NCBI RefSeq assembly: GCF_005222485.1
Contig: NZ_CP029078.1
Span: 7,875,501-7,939,500 of the forward strand
Length of the DNA stretch: 64,000 bases
Reading direction: 5' to 3'
Source of the DNA: Streptomyces griseoviridis
GTDB taxonomy: Bacteria > Actinomycetota > Actinomycetes > Streptomycetales > Streptomycetaceae
Below, one piece after another: positions 37,733-46,795 of the stretch. Both the position numbers and the translations under genes were made by a program. Every line of letters begins with the position of its first letter. Within the stretch, counting starts at the first letter, position 1. The notes beneath the pieces are model-generated. The model was not told the DNA's origin. It made no database searches and saw nothing but the letters and a program-made list of their open reading frames with translations.

Positions 37733-38764
37733 TCACAGCACCCGGCGCCGGCGGCCCAGCCAGGTCTGCGCGATCACCACCACGGCCAGGAAGGCTCCGC
37801 TGACCACCTGCTGGTAGGCGGAGTCGAGGGACCCGATCTGGTTGATCACGTTCTGGATGACCTTCAGCAGCAGCACCCCCACGAGGGAGCCGCTGATGAA
37901 GCCGGAGCCGCCGGTCAGCAGGGTGCCGCCGATGACCACGGCGGAGATCGCCTCCAGCTCCATCCCGGTGCCGAGGATGGTCACCCCGGACGCCAGCCAG
38001 GCCGCGTTCAGCGCGCCCGCGAGCCCGGCGCAGAGCCCCGACAGCGTGTACACGGTGATCTTGGTGCGGGCGACCGGGGCACCCATCAGCGCGCCCGCGT
38101 CCTCGTTGCCGCCGACCGCGTACACGTACTGCCCGAACCGGGTGCGCCGCAGCGCCACCGCGCCCGCCGCGAACAGCGCCAGCGTGATCCACACCGGTAC
38201 CCCGACGCCGAGCAGCGTGCCCTGGCCGAGGGTCGCGAGGAACGACTCCTTGTCGACCAGATACGTCCGCGACCCCTCGTCGGTGAGCGCGAGCAGCAGC
38301 CCGCGGGCGCCCAGCATGGCGGCCAGCGTGACGATGAAGGGGGCGAGCCTGACCCGGGCGATCAGCAACCCGTTGACCAGGCCGATCAGCCCGCACACGG
38401 CGAGCGGCAGCAGCAGCGCGACGACGGTCCCGTACCGCGAGCCCCAGGCCGCGAGCACCCCTCCGAGCGCGAACAGCGACCCCACCGACAGATCGATCCC
38501 GCCGGTGACGATCACGAACGTCATGCCGAGCGCGACCACGGCGAGGAACGCCGAGGAGAGCGCCATGTTCTCCAGGTTGTCGCCGGTCAGGAAGGTGTCG
38601 AAGCTCAGCGACGCGACGACCATGGCGATCACCAGGGTCACCAGCGCGCCGTGCTGCTGGGCCAGGGCGCTGAGCCGCTCGGAGCGGTCGGTGCGCGGGG
38701 GAGCGTCCCCGGCCGCCTCGACGGTGGGTGCCGGCACGCCGGCCTCCTCGGTGTGCGCGGTCAT
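37733..38764 (-). CDS. Sugar ABC transporter permease (YjfF/RbsC-like)
   Basis: 343 aa from ATG 38764, overlapping the preceding permease stop by four bases. It has eight to nine membrane helices with the family motifs LGMTFVIVTGGIDLSVGSLFA and AISAVVIGGTLLTGGSGFISG. It is the second permease of a heterodimeric furanose/ribose-type importer encoded with the genes upstream at 38761-42332. A Pro/Glu-rich N-terminus of about 25 residues precedes the first helix. Confidence 0.93.
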   Translation of the reverse strand: MTAHTEEAGVPAPTVEAAGDAPPRTDRSERLSALAQQHGALVTLVIAMVVASLSFDTFLTGDNLENMALSSAFLAVVALGMTFVIVTGGIDLSVGSLFALGGVLAAWGSRYGTVVALLLPLAVCGLIGLVNGLLIARVRLAPFIVTLAAMLGARGLLLALTDEGSRTYLVDKESFLATLGQGTLLGVGVPVWITLALFAAGAVALRRTRFGQYVYAVGGNEDAGALMGAPVARTKITVYTLSGLCAGLAGALNAAWLASGVTILGTGMELEAISAVVIGGTLLTGGSGFISGSLVGVLLLKVIQNVINQIGSLDSAYQQVVSGAFLAVVVIAQTWLGRRRRVL

Positions 38765-39723
38765 CGTCTGCCTCGTTCCCGGGCCGCGTAGACGGCGAGG
38801 ACGATCACCGCGGCCTGGGCGATCTGGGTCCAGGACGGCGGCAGATCGTGCTTGATCAGGGTGGTGGTGAGCAACTGGATGAGCACCGCGCCGGCGACCG
38901 TGCCGCCGACGCGCACCCGCCCGCCGCTGAGCGGGGTGCCCCCGACGACGACGGCGGTGATCGCGGACAGCTCCATCAGGGTGCCGAGCGACGTCGGGTC
39001 GCTCGCCGAGAGCCGGGCCGTCGCGAGGACGCCCGCGACCGCGGCGAGGGCGCCGCAGCAGACGTAGACCACCACGAGGACGCGCCCGACCGGGAGCCCG
39101 GCGAGGCGGGCCGCGGGGCGGCTGTCGCCGATCGCGAGGACCTGCCGGCCGAAGGTGGTGCGGCGCACCACGAACGCCGTCAGCAGGGCTAGCCCGGCCG
39201 CGATCAGCACCAGGTACGGCACGCCCAGCACGGCACCCGAGCCGAGCGCCGCCATGCCCGGGTCGCGGACGTCCTTCAGCTGCGGCAGCAGCACCAGGGC
39301 CACCCCGCGCCCCGCGACCATCAGGGCGAGGGTGGCGACGATCGGCTGGACGCCCACGAACGCGATGAGCGCGCCGTTGGCGACGCCGACCACGATGCCG
39401 CCCGCCACCGCGATCAGCACGGCGATCCACGGCCCGTACCCGAGGTAGAGGGAGACCAGGGACGTCGACAGGGCCATCACCGAGCCCACCGACAGATCGA
39501 CGCCCTCGGTGCCGATGGCCAGCGCCATGCCGAGCGCGACGACCAGCACGGGCGCGACCTGCACGGCCTGGGTGCGGAAGTTCTCCACGGACAGGAAGTG
39601 CGGGGTGAAGGCGACGTCGAACAGCAGCAGCACCAGGACGCCCGCGTAGACGCCGTACTCCTGGAGCAGCCGCAGCAGCCGCGCGCGGTCCAACGACGGT
39701 CGCGTGAAAGCCAGTTCAGTCAT
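38761..39723 (-). CDS. Sugar ABC transporter permease (YtfT/RbsC-like)
   Basis: 320 aa from ATG 39723. It shows the same family core (LGMALAIGTEGVDLSVGSVM; ITAVVVGGTPLSGGRVRVGG) with about eight membrane helices. It overlaps the ATPase gene by 8 bp and the next permease by 4 bp, so the three are translationally coupled. Two different permeases plus one double ATPase is the arrangement of the galactofuranose system YtfQRT-YjfF. Confidence 0.93.
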   Translation of the reverse strand: MTELAFTRPSLDRARLLRLLQEYGVYAGVLVLLLFDVAFTPHFLSVENFRTQAVQVAPVLVVALGMALAIGTEGVDLSVGSVMALSTSLVSLYLGYGPWIAVLIAVAGGIVVGVANGALIAFVGVQPIVATLALMVAGRGVALVLLPQLKDVRDPGMAALGSGAVLGVPYLVLIAAGLALLTAFVVRRTTFGRQVLAIGDSRPAARLAGLPVGRVLVVVYVCCGALAAVAGVLATARLSASDPTSLGTLMELSAITAVVVGGTPLSGGRVRVGGTVAGAVLIQLLTTTLIKHDLPPSWTQIAQAAVIVLAVYAARERGRR

Positions 39724-41233
39724 CGGGTCCTCCCGCCGGGACGGCGGCTATCGCGCGCATCAGCGCGTCCTCGGTCACCGCGGCTCCGGTCAACTCGCTC
39801 ACCACCACACCCTCCTTGAGGACCACCACCCGGTCGCTGCCCTCGATCAGCTCCTCGGTGTCGGAGGAGATCAGCAGCACGGCGAGACCGTCGTCGGCGA
39901 GTTCGTCGATGAGGGCCTGCACCTCCGCCTTGGCGCCGACGTCGATGCCCCGGGTCGGCTCGTCGAGGAGCAGCACCTTCGGGTGCAGGGCGAGCCAGCG
40001 GGCCAGCAGCACCTTCTGCTGGTTGCCGCCCGACAGCTCGCCCACCTTCTGGTGCGGGCCCGCCGCCTTGATGCGCAGCCGCTTCATGAACGTCTCGACG
40101 ATCCGGTCGATCCTGGCGTCGTCCACCAGGCCGAACCGGGAGAGCGAGGGCAGCGCGGCCAGCGCGATGTTCTCCCGCACCGAGAGTCCTGGCACGACGC
40201 CCTCGGCCTTGCGGTCCTCGGGCAGCAGACTGATCCCGGCCCTGATGGCGGCGGCGGTCGAGCCGGGGCGCACCGCCGTGCCGGCGACGCTCACCCGGCC
40301 CGCGTCGGTGGGCAGCGCACCGGCGATGGCCTTCGCGGTCTCGCTGCGGCCCGAGCCGAGCAGCCCGCCGAGCCCCACCACCTCACCGGGCCGCACCGAG
40401 AGCGACACCCCGCACAGCCGGTGACGTACCGTCAGATCCGTTGCGGTCAGGACGGGTTCGGCCGCGGTGTCGTGCGTACCGGAGAACTTGGTCAGGCCCT
40501 CCGCGCGCACCTCGCCGATCTCCCGGCCGAGCATCAGGGAGACCAGCCGCAGCCGGTCGAGCCCGGCCAGCGGCCCGGTGTGCACCACCCGGCCGTCCCG
40601 CAACACGGTGACCTCGTCGCAGATCTCGTACAGCTCGTCCATCCGGTGGCTGACGTAGACCACCGCCACGCCCTGCCCGCGCAGCATGCGGATCACCCCG
40701 AAGAGGGTGGCCACCTCGCGCGGTTCGAGTGAGGAGGTCGGCTCGTCCATCACGACCACCCGGGCGTCCACCGCCACGGCGCGGGCGAGGGCGACCATCT
40801 GCTGGGCGCCGACGCCGAGTTCGCGCAGCGGACGGCGGACGTCGACCCGCAGGCCGAGCCGGCCGAGCGCCTCCTCGGCCTCCCGGTGCATGCGCCGGAA
40901 GTCGATCAGACCGAGCCGGCCGCGCGGTTCACGGCCGAGGCAGAGGTTGCGGGCCACGCTCATCAGCGGGACGAGGTTCACCTCCTGGTAGATGGTGGAG
41001 ATGCCCGCCCGCTGGGCCGCGAGCGGGGTGGCGAAGCGCACCGGCGCCCCGTCGTACACCACCTCGCCCGCGTCCGGCCGGTAGACCCCGGTGAGCACCT
41101 TGATGAGCGTCGACTTGCCCGCGCCGTTCTCCCCGACGAGCGCGTGCACCGTCCCGGCGCGCATGGTGAGGTCCACGTCGGACAGCGCCCGCACGCCGGG
41201 GAAGGACTTGCCGAGGCCGGTGACCGCGAGCAC
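39716..41233 (-). CDS. Sugar ABC transporter ATP-binding protein, tandem ABC domains
   Basis: 505 aa from GTG 41233, one base after the solute-binding gene stop. The N-terminal ABC domain has Walker A GENGAGKSTL and Walker B VVVMDEPTSSL; its signature region LGVGAQQM is degenerate, as usual in this family. The C-terminal domain has a degenerate Walker A-like GLLGSGRSET, signature LSGGNQQKVLLAR and VLLLDEPTRGID. RbsA/YtfR type, energising the two permeases. Confidence 0.95.
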   Translation of the reverse strand: MLAVTGLGKSFPGVRALSDVDLTMRAGTVHALVGENGAGKSTLIKVLTGVYRPDAGEVVYDGAPVRFATPLAAQRAGISTIYQEVNLVPLMSVARNLCLGREPRGRLGLIDFRRMHREAEEALGRLGLRVDVRRPLRELGVGAQQMVALARAVAVDARVVVMDEPTSSLEPREVATLFGVIRMLRGQGVAVVYVSHRMDELYEICDEVTVLRDGRVVHTGPLAGLDRLRLVSLMLGREIGEVRAEGLTKFSGTHDTAAEPVLTATDLTVRHRLCGVSLSVRPGEVVGLGGLLGSGRSETAKAIAGALPTDAGRVSVAGTAVRPGSTAAAIRAGISLLPEDRKAEGVVPGLSVRENIALAALPSLSRFGLVDDARIDRIVETFMKRLRIKAAGPHQKVGELSGGNQQKVLLARWLALHPKVLLLDEPTRGIDVGAKAEVQALIDELADDGLAVLLISSDTEELIEGSDRVVVLKEGVVVSELTGAAVTEDALMRAIAAVPAGGPDD

Positions 41234-41234
41234 G

Positions 41235-42332
41235 TCAGTAGGCCTTGCCGAGGTCCGCGCGGGCGTTGCTCCCGGTGTAGGAGCTGTCCTCGATGACGAT
41301 GTCCTGGCTCACCTTCTCGCCCCGGGTGAAGGTGTCGAGGGTCTGGAAGGCGAGCGGCCCGAAGCGCGGGTTGGACTCGATGACGCCCTGGATCCAGCCG
41401 TCCACGATGCCCTGGACGGCGTTGCGGGTGCCGTCGATGGTCACGATCTTGACCGCGCCCGGCTTCTTGCCCGCGCCCTTGAGGGCGTTGACGGCGCCGA
41501 GGCCCATCTCGTCGTTCTCGGCGTAGATCCCGGTGATGCCCGGCTTGGACTGGATGAGGTTCTCGGTGACCGACTGGCCCTTCTCGCGGGCGAAGTCGCC
41601 GGTCTGCCGGAACACGATCTTCAGGTCGGGCGCCTTCTCCTTGATCCGCTGCTCGAACCCCTTGGTGCGCTCGGTCGTCACGTTGTTGCCGGCCGCGCCG
41701 AGCAGGATCGCGATCTCGCCCTTGCCGCCGGTCGCCTCGATCATCTGGTCGGCGGCCCGCTTGCCCTGCTCGACGAAGTCGGAGCCGATGAAGCTCACGT
41801 AGTCCTTGCAGGCGGTGGCGTTGATCTTCCGGTCGATGGTCACGATCGGGATGTGCTTGGCGGAGGCGGCGCGCAGCACCGGTTCCCAGCCGTCGGAGTT
41901 GAGCGGTGCGATGACCAGCAGGTCGGCGCCCTTGGCGATGAGGTCCTGGACGTCGCTGATCTGCTTGGAGAACTGCGACTGGGCGTTGGCGGTGAGCAGT
42001 TTGACGCCCCGCTTGCCCGCCTCGGCCTTGAGGGAGGCCGTCTCCGCGATCCGGAACGGGTTGGCCTCCTTCTCGGACTGGGAGAAGCCCACGGTGGCGT
42101 TCTTCAGGTCGAGCTTCTCGCCGCCGTAGGCGTCGAGCGCGCAGCTGGGTCCCGATCCGGTGCTCGGTGAGGACACCACCTGGCCCGCGTCGTTCTGCGG
42201 GGAGGCGGAGTCGCCCTTGGCCGAGTCGTCCTCGGACTTGGTGCAGGCGCTGACGAGCGCGAGGCTCGCCACGAGGCCCACGGTGAGGAGGTGGCGTGCG
42301 GAGGTGCGACGGACGGATGCGGTCGGCTTCAT
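41235..42332 (-). CDS. Sugar ABC transporter solute-binding lipoprotein (YtfQ-like)
   Basis: 365 aa from ATG 42332, with GGGGA upstream. The signal peptide ends in lipobox LVSACT. A Ser/Asp linker is followed by a periplasmic-binding-protein type 1 fold: VGFSQSEKEANPFRIAETAS, LLVIAPLNSDGWEPVL, IVTIDRKI and GIYAENDEMGLGAVNALKGAG. The SQ-x-x-NPFR start resembles galactofuranose-binding YtfQ. It is first in the operon and follows LacI-type operators. With a GH127 enzyme nearby, an arabinofuranose or galactofuranose ligand is reasonable. Confidence 0.93.
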   Translation of the reverse strand: MKPTASVRRTSARHLLTVGLVASLALVSACTKSEDDSAKGDSASPQNDAGQVVSSPSTGSGPSCALDAYGGEKLDLKNATVGFSQSEKEANPFRIAETASLKAEAGKRGVKLLTANAQSQFSKQISDVQDLIAKGADLLVIAPLNSDGWEPVLRAASAKHIPIVTIDRKINATACKDYVSFIGSDFVEQGKRAADQMIEATGGKGEIAILLGAAGNNVTTERTKGFEQRIKEKAPDLKIVFRQTGDFAREKGQSVTENLIQSKPGITGIYAENDEMGLGAVNALKGAGKKPGAVKIVTIDGTRNAVQGIVDGWIQGVIESNPRFGPLAFQTLDTFTRGEKVSQDIVIEDSSYTGSNARADLGKAY

Positions 42333-42363
42333 GGGAGTCCCCAAACGCGCGGCCCCGGCGCGT

Positions 42364-42375
42364 GAGAGCGCTCTC
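42364..42375. promoter_or_regulatory. LacI-type operator GAGAGCGCTCTC
   Basis: A perfect 12-bp palindrome with a central CG lies 32 bp upstream of the solute-binding protein start. It matches the GGGAGCGCTCCC class of LacI-family operators in streptomycetes. Confidence 0.65.
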
Positions 42376-42426
42376 GGGGAGGCTGGCTCTTGCGGTCAAC
42401 TCGGTGTGCACGTCGTTCAGGGGAGG

Positions 42427-42455
42427 TTTTTACATCGTTGGAAGGACCGTGTAAA
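42427..42455 (-). promoter_or_regulatory. Probable promoter with AACGTT-like site for the sugar ABC operon
   Basis: On the minus strand TTTACA is followed, 15-17 bases later, by an AT-rich TGTAAAAA, plausible -35 and -10 elements. Between them lies CCAACGATGT, close to the ACAACGTTGT core seen upstream of the GH92 gene. Confidence 0.45.
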
Positions 42456-42475
42456 CCCCTCCGTCCGAAATCTCG

Positions 42476-43489
42476 TCACCGCCGGCCCAGCGTGCTCTCC
42501 CGCTCCACCAGCCGGAAATCCGCGGTCAGTTCACGTCCGCCGGGCACCTCGCGCCCCGACAGACTGCGCAGCAGCGAGGCGACCGCCATCCGCGCGATGG
42601 CCTGCTTGTCGGGCGAGACCGTGGTCAGCGTGACGGCCCCGAACCGGCCCTCGGCGAGATCGTCGAAGCCGACCACCGCCACGTCCCACGGCACCCGCAG
42701 CCCCCGCTCGTGCAGCACCCGCATCGCCCCGATCGCGATCAGGTCGTTGAACGCGAAGACCGCGTCGGGACGCACCCCCGCGTCCAGGAGTTCGGCCATC
42801 GCGCGCGCCCCGTCGTCCCGGTCCCAGCCGCCCACCGGCACCACCAGGCTGTCCGGCGCCGGCACCCCGGCCTCGGCCAACTCCGCCCGCCAGCCGTCCA
42901 GTCGAAGATGCGCCGGCCGGTTCGCCGAGTCGGTGCGGGCGCCGAGGTAGGCGATCCTGGTCCGGCCCCGGTCGAGCAGATGGCGCACCGCGCACCGGGC
43001 CGCCGCCACGTTGTCGATCGCGATGTGGTCGTAGGGCACGTCGTACTCGCGCTCCCCGAGCAGCACCAGCGGCACGTCGTCCGCGCGGCCCCGCAGATCC
43101 TCCGCCTCAAGCTCCAGCGGCGAGAGGATCAGACCGTCGATCACCCGGGCCCGGTACCCCTGGCTGACCAGCACCTCCTGCTCGCGCTCGCCCCTGGTGT
43201 GGTCGAGCAGCACGGTGAACTCGTGCTCGGTCGCCGCGTCGATCACCGCCCCGGCCAGCTCCGCGAAGTACGGGTTGCCCAGCTCGGGCACGGCCAGCGC
43301 GATGATCCCGGTCCGCCCCTTGCGCAGATGGCGCGCGGTCAGATTGGGCCGGTAGCCCAGCTCGTCGATGGCCGCCTGCACCCGGGCCCGCATCGCCGGG
43401 GTGACGTGCGGATAGTTGTTCACCACGTTGGAGACGGTCTTGATCGAGACGCCGGCGCGTTCCGCCACGTCCTTCAGGCTCGCCCGCAA
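42476..43489 (-). CDS. LacI-family transcriptional regulator
   Basis: 337 aa from TTG 43489, with GAGGAG upstream. The HTH is LKDVAERAGVSIKTVSNVVN and the hinge helix NLTARHLRKGRT keeps the Leu that inserts at a central CpG. The sensor domain follows the ribose-binding fold (NPYFAELAGAVIDAA; FAFNDLIAIGAMRVL). It lies between the sugar ABC operon and three glycoside hydrolase genes and most likely represses them until a sugar ligand is present. Confidence 0.95.
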   Translation of the reverse strand: MRASLKDVAERAGVSIKTVSNVVNNYPHVTPAMRARVQAAIDELGYRPNLTARHLRKGRTGIIALAVPELGNPYFAELAGAVIDAATEHEFTVLLDHTRGEREQEVLVSQGYRARVIDGLILSPLELEAEDLRGRADDVPLVLLGEREYDVPYDHIAIDNVAAARCAVRHLLDRGRTRIAYLGARTDSANRPAHLRLDGWRAELAEAGVPAPDSLVVPVGGWDRDDGARAMAELLDAGVRPDAVFAFNDLIAIGAMRVLHERGLRVPWDVAVVGFDDLAEGRFGAVTLTTVSPDKQAIARMAVASLLRSLSGREVPGGRELTADFRLVERESTLGRR

Positions 43490-43646
43490 GGGTTCTCCTC
43501 AGCGTCGATGGATGGCCCGTCCTCGGAGCCTTTGTCATGACCCTGGACAGCGGCCCGGAGCCGTGCTCTCATGCCAACTGCCGTTCCTTCCGACGTTGTA
43601 CAGACTGAAGCAGCGAGCCGCCACCCTTCCTCACCAAGGAGGATCC

Positions 43647-46250
43647 GTGCGCATCAGACCTCTCGGACGACGCCTCGCCCTGCTGCTCGCAGCAGCGCTC
43701 GGGGTCGCCGGACTCACCACGGCCCCCAGCGCCGACGCGGCGGACGACCCCGTCGAAGTCCACGGGCTCAAGGGGGAGTACTACACCCAGTCCGCCCCCG
43801 GCGCCTTCGATTTCCACCAGCTCAAGGCGACCGGATTCGACCCGAACCTGGACTTCGCCACCCTGGAGCCGCGTCTGGCCTTCGCCACCGGCCAGTCGGA
43901 CGACGTCAACGTCCGCTGGACCGGCAAGATCGTGCCGGAGAAATCGGGACCGACCACCTTCTCGGTCATCGGCGACAACGGCTTCCGCCTCTGGGTCGGC
44001 GACCGGCTCGTCATCGACCACTGGGTCGACGACTGGGACCGCGAACAGACCGCCCAGCCCATCGAGTTGACCGCGGGACAGGCCTACGACTTCAAGGTCG
44101 AGTACTTCGAGCACTTCGGGGGCTCCAACCTCCATGTGCGCTGGACCCCGCCGGGCGGCGCCAAGACCGCCGTGCCCCAGTCCGCGTTCCGGCTGCCCGA
44201 CGGCTTCGACTACGACGGAGCCATCGACACCACCGTCCGCGCCGACGGCCGCACCCTGAAGCTCGACTTCGCTCAGCCCCTCACCGCGCCCCCGGCCGGT
44301 CTCGCCGACCACCTCGACGCGGTGATCGGCGGCGCCACCTGGCCGCTGGGCACGGCCCGGCTCGACCCCGCCGACCCCACCTCGCTCCTGGTCACGCTGA
44401 AGGAGCCGGTCGTCGGCAACAAGACCGGCACCGCACCCGGCCTCGCCGACGTCCGCTACGACGGCGAAGGCGGCCTGAGCGGCAGGAACGGCAACGTTGT
44501 CAACGCCTTCTGGAGCAGCGGCGGCAACCGTTCCACCTACGAGCTGAGCACCCCCTGGGCCGACGACGTCTCCGCCCGCAACGCCCACCCGGAGTACCCG
44601 CGGCCCCAGTTGACCCGCGACGACTGGCAGAACCTCAACGGCTCCTGGCAGTTCGCCGCCGCCACCGCGGGTGAGCGGCCGCCGGTCGGCAAGAACCTCC
44701 GCGAGAAGATCCTCGTCCCGTACCCGGTCGAGTCCCAGCTGTCGGGCATCGAACGGCACGAGGACCGCATGTGGTACCGGCGCACCTTCACGGTCCCCGC
44801 CGACTGGCGGATCGGCTCGGCCAAGCGCCTCCAGCTGAACTTCGGCGCCGTCGACTGGCGGGCCGAGGTCTACGTCAACGGCACGAAGGTGACCGAACAC
44901 CAGGGCGGCTACGACAAGTTCAGCGCCGACGTCACCGACGCCCTCAAGCCGGGCCGCACCCAGGAGCTGATCGTCGGCGTCTACGACCCGACCGACGCGG
45001 CCGACGGCGAGAACCCGCCGCTCGGCAAGCAGCGCCTCGACCCGAGCGGCATCTGGTACACGCCGTCCTCCGGGATCTGGCAGACCGTGTGGATGGAGCC
45101 GGTCGCGGCCGATCACGTCGACACGCTGAAGCTCACCCCCGACGCGGCCAAGGGCACCGTCACGATCGCACCGCAGGGCGTCCGCTCCGGCCTCCCGGTC
45201 ACCGTCACCGCCTACGACGGCAAGCGCCGGGTGGCCGCGGTCACCGGGCGCAGCGGCACCCCGCTGACCCTGAAGATCCCGCGCGCCCACCTGTGGTCGC
45301 CCGACGACCCGTTCCTGTACGACCTGAAGGTGAGCGTCGGCAAGGACCGGGTCGGCAGCTACGTCGGGCTGCGCTCCATCGCCGTCGAGAAGGTGAACGG
45401 CGTGCCGCGCACGGTCCTCAACGGCAAGCCCGTCTTCCTGATGGCCACCCTCGACCAGGGCTTCTGGCCGGACGGCCTGCACACCGCGCCGACCGACGAG
45501 GCGCTCGCCTACGACCTCAAGCTGCACAAGCAGTTGGGCTTCAACTCGGTCCGCAAGCACATCAAGGTGGAGCCCGACCGCTGGTTCTACTGGGCCGACC
45601 GGCTCGGCCTGCTGGTCTGGCAGGACATGCCGGCGATGACCGCGGGGGTGAACCCGTCGGCCGCCGCCCGCGCCGAGTACGAGCGCGAGATGAAGCAGGT
45701 CATCGACGAGCACATCAGCAGCCCCTCGGTCGTCATGTGGGTCACCTTCAACGAGGGCTGGGGCCAGTACGACATGGCCAGGATCGCCGACCAGGCCAAG
45801 GCGTGGGACCCGAGCCGGCTGGTCAACAGCATGTCGGGCCTCAACCTCGGCGCCGACGGCGGCACCGGCGACATCATGGACGAACACGGCTACCCGAGCC
45901 CCGCCCTGCCGCCGCGTCCTGACGGCGTACGGGCCCAGGTCACCGGCGAGTACGGCGGCCTGGGACTCGCGGTGCCCGGACACGCCTGGTCGGTGCAGCA
46001 GTCGTACGTGGACGTCGACCCGTCGACCTACACGGACGACTACCTCGAGAAGCTCGACGAGGTGCACGCGCTGGCCTGCCAGGGCAGCAACGGCGCCGTC
46101 TACACGCAGATCTCGGACGTCGAGGGCGAGTTGAACGGCCTGGTGACGTACGACCGCAAGGTCGTCAAGCCCGACGTCAAGCGCGTGAAGGCGGCCCAGC
46201 GGGCGCTGATCGCCGACGCCTCCCGGGCGACACCGGCCGGCTGCGCCTGA
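43647..46250 (+). CDS. Secreted PA14-containing glycoside hydrolase family 2 enzyme
   Basis: 867 aa from GTG 43647, with AAGGAGG just upstream (43637-43643). The signal peptide ends near SADAADD. A PA14 domain (about 40-190: VHGLKGEYYT, VNVRWTGKIVP, VEYFEHFGGSNLHVRWTPP) precedes the GH2 sugar-binding, Ig-like and TIM-barrel domains (about 310-860). Likely acid/base Glu703 lies in TFNEGWGQYD, with a nucleophile candidate Glu768 in TGEYGG. GH2 members act on beta-galactosides, beta-mannosides or beta-glucuronides, and the exact linkage cannot be told. It is divergent from lacI. Confidence 0.92.
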   Translation: MRIRPLGRRLALLLAAALGVAGLTTAPSADAADDPVEVHGLKGEYYTQSAPGAFDFHQLKATGFDPNLDFATLEPRLAFATGQSDDVNVRWTGKIVPEKSGPTTFSVIGDNGFRLWVGDRLVIDHWVDDWDREQTAQPIELTAGQAYDFKVEYFEHFGGSNLHVRWTPPGGAKTAVPQSAFRLPDGFDYDGAIDTTVRADGRTLKLDFAQPLTAPPAGLADHLDAVIGGATWPLGTARLDPADPTSLLVTLKEPVVGNKTGTAPGLADVRYDGEGGLSGRNGNVVNAFWSSGGNRSTYELSTPWADDVSARNAHPEYPRPQLTRDDWQNLNGSWQFAAATAGERPPVGKNLREKILVPYPVESQLSGIERHEDRMWYRRTFTVPADWRIGSAKRLQLNFGAVDWRAEVYVNGTKVTEHQGGYDKFSADVTDALKPGRTQELIVGVYDPTDAADGENPPLGKQRLDPSGIWYTPSSGIWQTVWMEPVAADHVDTLKLTPDAAKGTVTIAPQGVRSGLPVTVTAYDGKRRVAAVTGRSGTPLTLKIPRAHLWSPDDPFLYDLKVSVGKDRVGSYVGLRSIAVEKVNGVPRTVLNGKPVFLMATLDQGFWPDGLHTAPTDEALAYDLKLHKQLGFNSVRKHIKVEPDRWFYWADRLGLLVWQDMPAMTAGVNPSAAARAEYEREMKQVIDEHISSPSVVMWVTFNEGWGQYDMARIADQAKAWDPSRLVNSMSGLNLGADGGTGDIMDEHGYPSPALPPRPDGVRAQVTGEYGGLGLAVPGHAWSVQQSYVDVDPSTYTDDYLEKLDEVHALACQGSNGAVYTQISDVEGELNGLVTYDRKVVKPDVKRVKAAQRALIADASRATPAGCA

Positions 46251-46364
46251 TCCGCGGACGGGCCGGCCACGCCTGACCACGGCACCGGCCGGCCCGCTCA
46301 CGGCCCACGCCCCCCGGCGCACCAGGGGACGATCCGAACCGGTCGGGCCCGGCCGAGGCCCGGC

Positions 46365-46500
46365 CCTGAAGGACGGTGTCCTGACTCGGGGGAACGTTCC
46401 CGGCGCAGAGGGACGGTGTCCTGGCTCGGAAGGGCCGGGGCCCGACCGGAAGGGCTGTGTCCCGGCTCGGAGGAACGTGTCCCGGCTCGGAAGGGCCGAG
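46365..46500. repeat. Degenerate ~20-bp repeat with GTGTCCYGRCTCGG core
   Basis: The core occurs at 46376, 46416, 46457 and 46477, spaced by about 40, 41 and 20 bases and followed by GAAGG or GGAAC variants. The array includes the palindrome GGGAACGTTCCC (46390-46401). Confidence 0.7.
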
Positions 46501-46580
46501 GTCCGCTCCGCGGGGGTGGTGGCCGGCGGAAGACCTTTCTGCCGGACGCCCCTCCGCACCGCGCCGTCTCCGCCGCACGT

Positions 46581-46660
46581 CGCGTCGCACCGCGTCGCAC
46601 CGCGCCGCCCCGCACCGCCCCGCACCGCCCCGCACCGCCCCGCTCCGCACCGCGCCGCCT
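46581..46660. repeat. Eight 10-bp tandem repeats (CGCACCGCCC type)
   Basis: The units are CGCGTCGCAC x2, CGCGCCGCCC, CGCACCGCCC x3, CGCTCCGCAC and CGCGCCGCCT. It is noncoding, lies about 140 bp before the GH127 start, and continues more loosely to 46700. Confidence 0.8.
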
Positions 46661-46795
46661 CCGCCGCGCACCGCCCCGCACCGCGCACCGACGCCGTCCG
46701 CCCGCCGCCTCCCCGGCAGGCGGGCGGCACCCCGGGGTACCGTCCCCGACCGCACCTCCTCCCTCCTTCCCCACGCAGGACGACAGGAGAGCCGT

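Larger units (their letters stand above)
46251..46795. other. 545-bp repeat-rich gap before the GH127 gene
   Basis: No gene is supported. It holds a degenerate 20-bp repeat (46365-46500), a GGGAACGTTCCC palindrome at 46390-46401 and a 10-bp repeat tract (46581-46660). The final 50 bases contain the ribosome site CAGGAGA for the GH127 gene. Confidence 0.6.
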
